Part shown: one piece after another, positions 34,853-43,387 of the stretch
Layout of the letters: every line of letters begins with the position of its first letter
Position numbering within the stretch: the first letter of the stretch is position 1
Assembly: GCF_014203225.1 (NCBI RefSeq)
Contig: NZ_JACHIO010000031.1
Span: 1-54,581, forward strand
DNA length: 54,581 nucleotides
Source of the DNA: Granulicella mallensis
GTDB lineage: Bacteria; Acidobacteriota; Terriglobia; Terriglobales; Acidobacteriaceae
Reading direction: 5' to 3'
The notes under the pieces: generated by a model
Databases searched by the model: none
Told to the model about the DNA's origin: nothing
Seen by the model: the letters and a program-made list of their open reading frames with translations, nothing else
Made by a program: the position numbers and the translations under genes

Positions 34853-35890
34853 GTGGCAGGAAGAGTGGTACGTGCGGCGATCGTTGGAGCTTCCAGCATT
34901 CTGGGGAAAGAGCTTGCGGACGAACTGAACGCGTCCCTGGCGGCTGCGTGGGACCTCGCGTTGTTCGACACGGGCGATATCAGCGGACAGGTGACAGCAG
35001 CGGGCGATGAGCCCATGGTGATTCAGGAGATTGGCCCTGTTTCTTTCGTCGGAATCGATGTGGTGTTCTTTGCCGGCGATGCCGCGACGACGCGCAAGCA
35101 CTGGAAGGACGCCTTGACCGCCGGAGCCAGTGTGATCGATCTGAGCTTCGCACTCGAGGGCGAAAAGGGCACGCTGGTGCGGTGTCCGTGGATCGAAACG
35201 GTTGAAGCAGGGACGACGCCCGCTCCCGATCTGACGACGAAGGTTGTTGTTCCAGCGCATCCTGCGGCGGTGATGCTGGCGACGGTAACGGCTCGGCTGC
35301 GGGCTCAATGGAAGACGGCGCGTTTTGTGGCGACGGTCCTGGAACCGGCTTCGCAACAGGGCAGAGAAGGGCTCGAAGAACTGCACCAGCAGACGGTGGG
35401 GACGCTGTCGTTCCAATCACTGCCGAAGGATGTGTACGACGCTCAGGTGGCCTTCAACCTGAACGCGACGCTGGGCGGAGCCGCGAAGCTGGACCTCAGC
35501 ACGCTGACCGCGCAGGTACGACGGCACTTTGGCGCGATCGCGGGTGCAGAGGCTTCCCAGGCGCTGGCACTACAGTTGTTGCAGGCTCCGGTGTTCAACG
35601 GCTATACGGCCTCGATCTTTGCGACGTTTGGCGAGAAGTTGAAGCAGGAAGACATCGCACGCGCGCTGCAGGGAGGAATGGTCAGCGTGGTGGCGGCGGA
35701 CGATCCGGGGCCAAGCAATATGAGTGTGATCGAACAGTCCCAGATGCTGGTCAGCGTACGCGCGGAGTCTCATGCCACGAACGGATTCTGGCTATGGATG
35801 GCGGCGGATAACCTCCGTCTCTCTGCCCGCAATGCCTCGGCCTGTGCGATGGAGTTGATCGCTCTGCGACCGGCAGGCAAAGTGCAGTAG
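34853..35890 (+). CDS. Aspartate-semialdehyde dehydrogenase-like protein lacking the catalytic Cys (Usg-1-like)
   Basis: A 345-residue protein with the fold of Asd/ArgC dehydrogenases: nucleotide-binding loop AAIVGASSILGKELADEL (residues 8-25) and a dimerisation half with EPASQQGREGLEELHQQT. Where Asd carries its catalytic Cys (P-x-C motif), this protein reads PAHPAAVML (residues 134-142), so it should not catalyse the thioester chemistry. This fits the Usg-1 group of Asd paralogues. GTG 34853 follows AGGAGAGATAGC; the frame opens earlier at 34733 inside pssA. Role unknown; a structural or regulatory pseudoenzyme is plausible. Confidence 0.85.
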   Translation: MAGRVVRAAIVGASSILGKELADELNASLAAAWDLALFDTGDISGQVTAAGDEPMVIQEIGPVSFVGIDVVFFAGDAATTRKHWKDALTAGASVIDLSFALEGEKGTLVRCPWIETVEAGTTPAPDLTTKVVVPAHPAAVMLATVTARLRAQWKTARFVATVLEPASQQGREGLEELHQQTVGTLSFQSLPKDVYDAQVAFNLNATLGGAAKLDLSTLTAQVRRHFGAIAGAEASQALALQLLQAPVFNGYTASIFATFGEKLKQEDIARALQGGMVSVVAADDPGPSNMSVIEQSQMLVSVRAESHATNGFWLWMAADNLRLSARNASACAMELIALRPAGKVQ

Positions 35891-35943
35891 AGCAGCGTCG
35901 GTATGCGGTAGTACCGATAAATTATGCGCTAAAATAAAAGAGC

Positions 35944-36027
35944 GCCGGGATGGCGGAACTGGCAGACGCAGCGGACTCAAAATCCGCCGGAGGCAACTCC
36001 ATGGGGGTTCGATTCCCCCTCCCGGCA
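35944..36027 (+). tRNA. tRNA-Leu (anticodon CAA)
   Basis: Cloverleaf with acceptor GCCGGGA/TCCCGGC, anticodon arm GCGGA-CTCAAAA-TCCGC (anticodon CAA), a class II variable arm (CGGAGGCAACTCCATG region), and T-arm GGGGG-TTCGATT-CCCCC. CCA is encoded at 36028-36030. An integrase lies just downstream, so its 3' end is a likely attachment site. Confidence 0.96.
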
Positions 36028-36067
36028 CCAAGATAAGATTCACAAAATGAATAGCTTACGAAGACCA

Positions 36068-36094
36068 AAGCCTCTCAGTCCGAGAGGCTTTTTC
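36068..36094 (+). terminator. Intrinsic terminator after tRNA-Leu
   Basis: Stem AAGCCTCTC (36068-36076) / GAGAGGCTT (36082-36090) with a 5-nt loop, then a T-run to 36093. It lies 38 nt past the tRNA CCA end. Confidence 0.88.
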
Positions 36095-36173
36095 ATGCCC
36101 AAAACTCACTGGTGCCGGTTTTGGTGCCGGTCTGTACCTCATTTGCTATCGTCGATTTGAGGAGGGTAGCTGG

Positions 36174-37215
36174 ATGCCGAGAAAAAAGGTGATCCGAAAA
36201 GAGTGTGGCGTATTTGAAAAGGTGCCTGGCTCGGAGATCTGGTGGATTCGCTATTACGTCGATGGTCGCGAACACCGGGAAAAGGTGGGCCGGCAAAGTG
36301 ACGCGGTCGACCTCTACCGGATTCGTCGTGCAGACGCCCTGCGTGGTGCGAAGATGCCTGGGAACATGAAAAACAAGGGCGTGAAGTTCGAGGTGATCGG
36401 TAAGCACGCTCTTGAGTGGTATATCGAACACTGCCGCAAGGATGTTAAGAACTTTCGCATAAGGATGAATATCATCCTGAAAGATTTCGGTCATCGAGTT
36501 GCGGATGAAATCAAGCCCTCGGAGATTGACGCTTGGCTGAAGAAACATGACTGGTCACCGGCGACGAAGAACCGCTACAAGAATGTCTTCGGCAAGACCT
36601 TCAAAATCGCATTCGCCGATGGCAAAGTCTCAGGCAATCCGGCTCCGGCTCGTAGAGCAGCGGCCAGAGAAGAATGCGCGCCTCCGCTTCCTTTCTGCCG
36701 AGGAGGAAGCGAAGATTCGCGAAGCTATCAACCTTCGTTGCCCTCGGCATTTGCCTGAGTTCGACATTGCCCTGAATACGGGAATGCGAAAGAGCGAGCA
36801 GTACAGTTTGGAGTGGAGTCAAATCTCTTTCCGGCGTAAGCGCATCCTTCTCGACGAGACGAAAAACGGGAGCAGCCGTGAGATACCAATGAACAAAACC
36901 TGCGTGAAGGCATTCGAAGAACTGCACGCAGATCGGCCGCATGAGGGCCGGATCTTTCAATCGAAATATGGTCGGGATCTTAACGATTCGAGGGCTTGGT
37001 TTGATCGAGTAGTTGAGGACGCAAAGGTGTCGAACTTCACATGGCACGCACTGCGCCACACGTTCATCAGTCGATTGGTCATGGCCGGAGTCGATTTGAG
37101 AACAGCTCAAGAACTTGCGGGGCACAAGACGATCTCGATGACCGTACGGTACGCCCATCTTGCTCCGGAGCACAATCAAGCAGCGATCGAGAAGCTAGAT
37201 CCGAAGATCCGTTGA
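36174..37215 (+). pseudogene. Tyrosine recombinase (phage-type integrase), frameshifted
   Basis: The N-terminal part (36174 to about 36645) encodes a short beta region and a SAM-like DNA-binding domain (LKDFGHRVADEIKPSEIDAWL). The C-terminal catalytic domain continues in another frame from about 36645 to 37215, with all active-site residues: Arg in NTGMRKSEQ, HALRHTF, LAGHK and the Tyr in VRYAHL. At GGCTCCGGCT (36641-36650), removing one C restores a continuous GNPARLVEQRPEKNARL. So a one-base insertion separates the halves, by mutation or sequencing error. It is oriented away from tRNA-Leu(CAA), a typical island integrase position. Confidence 0.85.
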
Positions 37216-37249
37216 AGGGCTCACCGGGACTTGAGCTACGGACAAGGGC

Positions 37250-38023
37250 TTAATGACTATCGATTGTGCGCCTCAACCTTGTAGCTTCAGTGTCTAATCC
37301 GGCCTTTTGCAGGGCATAGATGGCGTCCCATACCAGCCGCTCAAGAATCTCGATCCGCTTATCTCGTTCCGCCACTGCTGCGTCAGAACCGCACCACTGG
37401 CGAATGATCGCCCATGACGCACGGTATTGATTCAGCAGGGGAACGAGGTACTCATTTCCGGGGCGAGCAACGTCCATAGACCAGTTCCGCTCTGTCGTCT
37501 CAATACCGATCAATACGGGGGCAGGCTCGACCATGCAGAAATTGCGAGCGAGCTCTTCAGCTTGATCGTGTGGCAGCCGTAAGAAGCCGTCTCGACCTTC
37601 GAACGCAGGGGATTGAAGTGTGTACTCGGAAAGTTGACTACGCACGCGAAGCCGGTTTAGCGACTCCAAAGTCGTTTGAAGAATCCCGCGATCATAGCTG
37701 ATCCGATCCTCCACGCTTTCGTACACCTGCTGAAGGGCCTGACATACGGGAAAATTTCCGTCATATCCGTGTGACAAGTTGTATTCACGTAGATGAGCTA
37801 GATCGGTCTCCTCTTGTTGAAACTGCTTGTGCTCCTTCCAAGGAACGAGGATTTGAGCGGTAGTCACATAATCGACCAGACCGGGATGGGTGTCGATCCA
37901 TTCGGCCTTCCACCTGGCTCCCCTGACATGCTGAAGCAGCTTGATCCTCGTGAGGGGAGTTCCCGAAACCCGTTTCTCACGAAAAGCATATTCGACGCCC
38001 GCCCTGAGTTCTGATTTCAGCAT
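37250..38023 (-). CDS. Hypothetical protein of the accessory region
   Basis: A 257-residue soluble protein that I do not recognise. It is predicted mostly helical with Arg/Glu-rich segments, has no signal peptide or membrane helix, and contains a possible coiled-coil end (RDKRIEILERLVWDAIYALQKA). It overlaps the stop of the 84-residue gene upstream by an ATGA junction, so the two are co-translated. It lies convergent to the broken integrase within the island next to tRNA-Leu. Confidence 0.65.
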   Translation of the reverse strand: MLKSELRAGVEYAFREKRVSGTPLTRIKLLQHVRGARWKAEWIDTHPGLVDYVTTAQILVPWKEHKQFQQEETDLAHLREYNLSHGYDGNFPVCQALQQVYESVEDRISYDRGILQTTLESLNRLRVRSQLSEYTLQSPAFEGRDGFLRLPHDQAEELARNFCMVEPAPVLIGIETTERNWSMDVARPGNEYLVPLLNQYRASWAIIRQWCGSDAAVAERDKRIEILERLVWDAIYALQKAGLDTEATRLRRTIDSH

Positions 38024-38277
38024 CAGTTTTCCCTGGAATTCGCCGTCGGATTGGAAAGCTCCGTCTTGGATGGATCAAGATAGCTTCCGGTCGTGAGTGG
38101 AGGAGGCCCCCAGCCCAATAACTCGTCGATCTCCGCGCCCGTTGCCCGATCAAATTCCCAGTCGCCACACGTGATGACCTGGTTTGTGACCTTGGATACA
38201 CGCAGCTTCATCGGGACAGTACCGGCCAGCATCCTCACAACCACGTCATCTACGTCCACCTTCTCGAATCCTGGCAT
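38023..38277 (-). CDS. Hypothetical small protein, coupled to downstream gene
   Basis: An 84-residue protein of unknown function. It starts with a mixed beta region (VVRMLAGTVPMKLRVSKVT), then CGDWEFDRATGAEIDELLGWG and a polar Ser/Asn-rich tail. No signal peptide. Its TGA stop overlaps the start of the 257-residue gene, which argues both are real. Membership in a named family could not be established. Confidence 0.65.
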   Translation of the reverse strand: MPGFEKVDVDDVVVRMLAGTVPMKLRVSKVTNQVITCGDWEFDRATGAEIDELLGWGPPPLTTGSYLDPSKTELSNPTANSREN

Positions 38278-38450
38278 AGCTCTTTCCTTGGAATTACAGT
38301 CTTCGTGTCGAGAGCGTAGGGGCTAATGCCCTTTTCTACCATGTTGCCTTTAGAGAAACCAGCGTGCTTCTCCCGATCGAAATTCGGTCGCTATAAGACG
38401 GCCTATCAGAGATGATCGGAACGTGATGCCTCTCCTGCCATAATGGTGCT

Positions 38451-39317
38451 ATGGCACGGATCGCAATCGTGGGAGTGGGCGCAATCGGATCTGTCGTCGC
38501 TGCGCTACTACAGTCCGTCGAACAGCACGAACTTATACTATGTACGCGACGTCCTCTCTCTCACCTCAATGTTGAGACGCCTGAGGGAAGCATCAACATT
38601 TCCTACTCGAACCTTACCGACCTTTCACAGGCGGGGTCAGTGGATTGGGTCATAGTTGCCACCAAGACTTACGATGCTCCGGGTGCCGGTGCATGGGTCG
38701 AACATTTCTGCAGGCAAGGTGCTCCCGTCGCGGTGATTCAGAATGGAGTGGAGCATCACGAACGGTTTGCTTCCTATGTACAGAGGGACCAGATCGTCTC
38801 TGTCATTATCGATTGCCCAGCCGAGCGCCGAGCACCCGAGAGCGTGCACCAACGCGGACCCGCTGAGCTATTCATACAGGCAGATGTGCTTGGCCGATCT
38901 TTCGCGGCCCTATTTCAGGGCTCAGCCGCGCAGATCACCCTGACCGCTGACTTTCTTTCCGCCGCCTGGCGCAAACTTTGTATGAACTCCGCCGGTTCGA
39001 TCTCTGCGCTTTTGGGCAAACCTGCTGGTGTTTTTCAGGGTGAGGCGATCGGTGAGGCGACGCTCGAGGTCGTGCGTGAGTGCGCCGCCGTAGGCCGCGC
39101 TGTAGGAGCGATCCTCGACGAGGATATCCCACAGAAAGTGCTCACTCAATACCGCAATTACCCTATCGACTCCGTGAACTCGCTTTTGGCCGATCGACTT
39201 GCTGGCCGCCCGATGGAGACGGACGCTCGCATCGGCGCTATAGTTCGCCACGGACGGCAGCATAACATTCCGACGCCGCGAAACAGCCTATTGCTCGCTC
39301 TTCTCGAAGCCATCTAG
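38451..39317 (+). CDS. Ketopantoate reductase-like (PanE/ApbA family) oxidoreductase
   Basis: A 288-residue NADP-dependent enzyme with the PanE/ApbA fold. The Rossmann motif GVGAIGSVVAALL is near the N-terminus, VIVATKTYDAPGAGAWV and VAVIQNGVEHHE follow as in ketopantoate reductases, and the C-terminal helical half has the conserved WRKLCMNSAGSISALLGK, which contains a Lys/Asn pair typical of the active site. True PanE makes pantoate for coenzyme A. In an accessory region this copy could instead reduce another 2-keto acid. It stands alone on its strand. Confidence 0.82.
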   Translation: MARIAIVGVGAIGSVVAALLQSVEQHELILCTRRPLSHLNVETPEGSINISYSNLTDLSQAGSVDWVIVATKTYDAPGAGAWVEHFCRQGAPVAVIQNGVEHHERFASYVQRDQIVSVIIDCPAERRAPESVHQRGPAELFIQADVLGRSFAALFQGSAAQITLTADFLSAAWRKLCMNSAGSISALLGKPAGVFQGEAIGEATLEVVRECAAVGRAVGAILDEDIPQKVLTQYRNYPIDSVNSLLADRLAGRPMETDARIGAIVRHGRQHNIPTPRNSLLLALLEAI

Positions 39318-39481
39318 CAGGAGCCGAGAGTTCACCAAGCTTCAAAACCAAAGAGTTGGTCCGCACGAACACGCCTTTCGTCACTTATGCCTAACGTCGG
39401 CTGCCCTGAATGTCGATTGCCACGGAAGTACGAAATCAGGGAGCGCCGTTCGTTCAGGTGAGGAGATAGTGGCGTCATCGA

Positions 39482-39724
39482 TCAGCCTGCAAGACGCTCC
39501 GGATGGTCTCCACGAGCGAATCGCTGCAAGTCTGAAAGAGGAATGAGAATACGTGACCCGATCCGTCTGCTCGAAAGCCGCTTGTTCGCGACCAGGTAGT
39601 CTAGGGCGCGTGCGCTGATTGAAAGCAGCCCTGCTGCCTCCCTTCTGCCCACGAGCAACCGCTGGTTGTTGGGCATATGCGGATGCATCGGTGGTTTTCT
39701 GCTTGTAAGATTCGCGTCTTGCAT
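39482..39724 (-). CDS. Excisionase/MerR-type HTH DNA-binding protein
   Basis: About 80 residues with a single winged helix-turn-helix of the excisionase (HTH_17) type: LLVGRREAAGLLSISARALDYLVANKRL, then the wing SRRIGSRILIPLSDLQRFA. Such proteins act as excisionases or small regulators on islands. ATG 39724 has GGAG nine bases upstream. A GTG at 39763 is possible. Its place downstream of the integrase fits a mobile island. Confidence 0.78.
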   Translation of the reverse strand: MQDANLTSRKPPMHPHMPNNQRLLVGRREAAGLLSISARALDYLVANKRLSSRRIGSRILIPLSDLQRFARGDHPERLAG

Positions 39725-40094
39725 ACTGGAGTCTCCAATTTGCCATTTAGTGTGTCGAGTCACGGATCACCTTTGAAAAAGGGCCCGCTAAATCATTGGT
39801 GTTCCTTGAAACTGTAGCTTTGCGGAATGTAACCGCGCTGTAGGTCTACAGCCTCTCTCGAAAAGAGAGTCCTGTCTAATACTTTCCATTTATCGGGTGA
39901 TACGTTCCACACATCACCTTGCGGCAACTTCGCCGCAAGTGAGCATCTCACTGCGAAGAGTAAATATGGCCAAAACAAACTTTCCTGTTGATAACAGGGA
40001 TCCATATTGCCAGAATTTCCACAGGCGGAGACGCGGTTGCCCCGCTCCTTTTGAATTGAGTCGAGAGCAGTACTACTAGTCGAGCGGTGGGGAC
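39725..40094. other. Intergenic stretch without a supported gene
   Basis: About 370 bp between the excisionase-like gene and the LysR remnant, which diverge here. A 70-residue minus-strand frame (39793-40005) has no recognisable protein features. Promoters for both neighbours should be inside. Confidence 0.5.
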
Positions 40095-41111
40095 ATGTAC
40101 GAATGGGCCGAGCTTCGCCATTTCAAATATTTGCTGACGATTCTGGAACGACAGGGATTCCGTGCTGCTGCGGAGGAGTTACGAACCGCACAACCGAATC
40201 TCAGCGTTCAGGCCAGGCAGTTCCAAGAGAACGCTTCAGTGCGTCTCTTTCGCAAGATAAAGGGCGGGCGCATTCGTCCCACGGAAACTGGCGTTGCATT
40301 CAAGGTCTTGGCTCGATTCCTACTCGAGACCCGCGATGAGGTTGTCGATGCCCTCATCGCGATTGAGCGCGGCGAGGTTAGTTCTGTTCGATTCGGATGC
40401 ACCCCTCTGGTCGATCACAGCTTGTTCCGAAGCTTCTGCGATCTACACAAAGAGATTCTTCCCGTCTGCCCGATACGCCCAACACATGGAGACACGGCGC
40501 ACCTGGCGGAAGAAGTCGTGTCATGAACGGTCGATGCCGCCTTTGTAACGTTGCCATTGCGTCATCCGGATCTACGTATCGAAGAGTTGCGGCGTGACCG
40601 GCTCGTAGCCTGTTTACGGCGAGACGATCCCTTCGCTGCGAAAGCTTCTCTACAGGCCACCGATTTGCAGGGCAATCTTGCGGTCCTCTATCACCCTCAA
40701 CGACATCCAGATGCTCACGAGAGGTTACTGGAACTCCTCGGAGATGCCGGCGTGAAGATTGGCGAATATTCCTGTGCCTCGGATCCGTCGGAGATGCAAA
40801 CTCTGGTCAAAGGGGGGCACGGCTTCGCGTTGATCCGTGAGGGAACAAACCTCGATGAAGAGCTAACGACTCGTCCGATCGCAGGTGTCGATTGGACGAT
40901 CGATACAGCCTTGATCTACCACAAAGCTCGCCATCCAAAGACCGTTCCAATCTTGGTTAAGCGTCTGGTGAAACAGCTCTCCCAAACTCAGAATGGCAAA
41001 GAGACAGCAGTGAATAAAGTATCCATCCCCTCACAAGCCTCCATTCCAAATAGAATGCGCCCTGCACAGCGCGAGAAAGATGGGCCGGTTCAAATGACGC
41101 TCATAAGTTAG
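40095..41111 (+). pseudogene. LysR-family regulator interrupted by an in-frame TGA
   Basis: Codons 1-143 encode a LysR winged helix (LRHFKYLLTILERQGFRAAAEEL, QPNLSVQARQFQE, FRKIKGGRIRPTETG) and the start of the effector domain. A TGA at 40524-40526 interrupts the reading frame. The same frame then continues with VDAAFVTLPLRHPDLRIEEL and the rest of the ligand-binding domain to 41111. Relatives usually have Gly at that spot (SGTVDAAFVTLPL), so GGA to TGA is the likely mutation. Joined, the product would be about 338 residues. The first half alone could still bind DNA. Confidence 0.82.
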
Positions 41112-41252
41112 AAGTTGAAGCATTGGTGCGAGATAGAACGAGGTGATACTTGGAAGCTATCACCCGATAAATATTAGGTATTGGACGCGGGCCAAGTGCG
41201 AGCACAATCATCACGGCATATTCCCGACTGAGACCAGTCGATGGAGGTGCCG

Positions 41253-41618
41253 ATGTTCAGTAAAGATCGTGTTGTCATTCCTAGTAACACAGCCCGATTC
41301 GCCAAGCGATTGGCGCAACCCTTCACCAAACAAAACCTACTCTGCGCGGTGCGCGCAATCGCTCCCGCTCTGTTTGCGCTTACGCTCTCGAGCGCAGCGC
41401 ATGCGCAAGGCACGATGGACTTCTCTGGGGCGCAAACGCTCATGGGGACGTTCAATTCCCTCACCGCTTACACCGTTTCCGCGAATCACACTGCTTTGCT
41501 GATCGCCTCCTTCTGGTGGCCGATTGGCTTCGCTCTGGCAGCGGCATACTTCATCTTTATTTCCAGGCACTACGCGGGAAAGGTCAACGCGAATCGTGAC
41601 AATCAAGGCTTCTACTAG
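41253..41618 (+). CDS. Small exported/membrane protein, possible VirB2-like/CydB-like chimera
   Basis: A 121-residue protein. GGAGG is four bases before ATG 41253. A cationic N-terminus and signal peptide end at AAHAQ, followed by MDFSGAQTLMGTFNSLTAYT, which resembles acidobacterial TrbC/VirB2 pilins. The second half, LLIASFWWPIGFALAAAYF then SRHYAGKV and QGFY, resembles the last helix and tail of cytochrome bd oxidase subunit II. One helix of each seems to be joined. This reading is from memory of motifs and is tentative. It could also be an unrelated small membrane protein. Confidence 0.55.
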   Translation: MFSKDRVVIPSNTARFAKRLAQPFTKQNLLCAVRAIAPALFALTLSSAAHAQGTMDFSGAQTLMGTFNSLTAYTVSANHTALLIASFWWPIGFALAAAYFIFISRHYAGKVNANRDNQGFY

Positions 41619-42150
41619 TCCGGATATGACTTCTATGCACCCAAAGATCAGAGACTAGAGCAACGACGGAATGATCCGAGGAACGTGTGCTGGGATCGTT
41701 TCTATTCTGTTTCTTCTTCCAATTCGACTGCATCCACACTGGCGTAATTCTGATCTGGCACGAACGACACAATCAACTTACCTTGTGCATTTGGACGGAG
41801 TCCATAACCAGTACAGCAGGATGAGTTTCCAGTCGACAGCAAGAGCAGTGCGTACCTGAGCGGTGCGGACACGCGTCTTGATATCTGCGAGGAGGTCAGC
41901 ATAGCGTGGCCGGATTTGAATCGATTTGGACATCGCCGTACATCACAGGCGTAGCTCATGGGGCCATCAGACTTCTCGAAGACGAACCCCCTGAGCTTGG
42001 CAGCCTGTCCTCACTTCGCCATGCGCAAGCATCTTGGCAGCGAATTCTTCAGAAACCCCGAACGGGTGCTACAGAAAAGGGAGATCGACCAAGCTCGATC
42101 TCCCTCCCTTTTGCTACTGCGGTGAGACATGTTCGCGAGGAACGGTGAAG
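41619..42150. other. Degenerate stretch without a supported gene
   Basis: About 530 bp with only short, unconvincing frames on both strands. The right end (42077-42114) holds the terminator of the minus-strand GH26-like gene. The rest may be decayed coding sequence of the accessory region. Confidence 0.5.
42079..42104 (-). terminator. Intrinsic terminator of the GH26-like gene
   Basis: Stem GGGAGATCGA (42079-42088) / TCGATCTCCC (42095-42104). On the minus strand it is followed by TTTTC. It lies 47 nt past the stop at 42151. Confidence 0.82.
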
Positions 42151-43206
42151 CTATTTCAACACGGGATCGTTTGCGAATAAGTTGTAGTCGGTTTGCTCTT
42201 GTGGATCGAGAACGACTGTGGGGTCGCCGCCATACTGCACCTGGTTGTATAGGGTGCCTATGGCATCGAATACGACGTAAGCGTGAATGTTGGGATAGGT
42301 GTTATTGTCGAGTGCCGTTTTTTCTGCAGCGTAGTAGCTATAAGCATCCGACTGCGGAAGGTTGCCGCCTACGCCGAACTCAGCCAACATCCAGGGTCTG
42401 CCCTTGTAGCTGTGTTGGTCGTCAGACAATGAGACGAGTGTGTTGTAGAAGAAGTTCGTGGTGTCTACCCAGCCGACGCCGGTTGTGTCGTACGGGTCCC
42501 AGGCCACCCAATCTACGTTGGCATTCCCAGGCCAAAGGGCGTTGGTCATGCAGGGATCGAATTTACTGTATCCCTGATAGACCATGACCCAGACGACATT
42601 TGTTACGCCGTCGGCGTCGAAGCGGCTGCGAACATTCTTCCACATGTTGACGTAGTCGGCTTCAGAGCCGGAAGATGCTCCGGCTTTCAACGTGCAGCTA
42701 AGGCCCGCATTATTGACCGAGACGTTGTTCTCGGGCTCATGATAAAGCGCGAGAAACATCTTCTTCGTTCCAAGAGCCTTAATGGCAGTAGCCATCTGAT
42801 CGATCTGCGCATTGGTCGCGGTGCAGGCACTGCTGGAGCAACCGGTGCCGTTGACCCAAGGGTCAGCAGGCTTCCAGTTAAGGAAGAGATACGTGTTGGC
42901 GCGATTGTAGAAGAACTGATCGTACGTGGAAATGGTGACATCGCCGACTGGGTTGTAATCGTGCACGATGCTCATCTGGCGACCGACTCTCTGCTCGTGA
43001 TATTCGACTTGAGCTTCAAGATTGGATGTGGCTGCCGGATATTGAGAGGCGTAGGCTCCGAGCCATGGGCCGCAGGAATTAACGAGGGTAGAACTAACGG
43101 TACAGGTTTGAGCGAAGGCCGCACTGCTCTGAAGGGCTAGACTCAGGATTCCGAAAAGAGCCGCACGAAGGAACGAGATAAATAAATGCTTTTTATTCAA
43201 GTTCAT
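42151..43206 (-). CDS. Secreted GH26-like glycoside hydrolase (possible beta-mannanase)
   Basis: A 351-residue exported protein. ATG 43206 gives a signal peptide ending AAFAQ near residue 33; the frame is open to 43341 but without signal features. The TIM-barrel hydrolase pattern includes FLALYHEPENN with His156-Glu157 (candidate acid/base), WVAWDPYD, and WMLAEFGVGG with Glu276 (candidate nucleophile), as in clan GH-A and closest to GH26. GH26 members cleave beta-mannans and some beta-glucans. Several Cys pairs fit an exported enzyme. It is followed upstream by a GH2 enzyme on the same strand. The family assignment is moderate and the substrate is inferred. Confidence 0.75.
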   Translation of the reverse strand: MNLNKKHLFISFLRAALFGILSLALQSSAAFAQTCTVSSTLVNSCGPWLGAYASQYPAATSNLEAQVEYHEQRVGRQMSIVHDYNPVGDVTISTYDQFFYNRANTYLFLNWKPADPWVNGTGCSSSACTATNAQIDQMATAIKALGTKKMFLALYHEPENNVSVNNAGLSCTLKAGASSGSEADYVNMWKNVRSRFDADGVTNVVWVMVYQGYSKFDPCMTNALWPGNANVDWVAWDPYDTTGVGWVDTTNFFYNTLVSLSDDQHSYKGRPWMLAEFGVGGNLPQSDAYSYYAAEKTALDNNTYPNIHAYVVFDAIGTLYNQVQYGGDPTVVLDPQEQTDYNLFANDPVLK

Positions 43207-43387
43207 TTTGAATGCCTCAATATCGAAGACTTGTTGATCCTGCGAGGGGGAGCATCGCGCCGGTCGTTGCTTCAGTCTGTGAGGCTGAGATTCGATCGAC
43301 GCACGAGTTGCCACTAGCTTCGAGACAGACAAGCGCTTCATTGCGGCTGCTCTACAGGGGATAGCGGCCGCGACGGATGTTGTGAAA

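Noticed and set aside
41906..42148. 80-codon plus-strand frame in the gap before the GH26-like gene
   Set aside because: No recognisable motif or ribosome site, and it overlaps the terminator of the opposite-strand gene.
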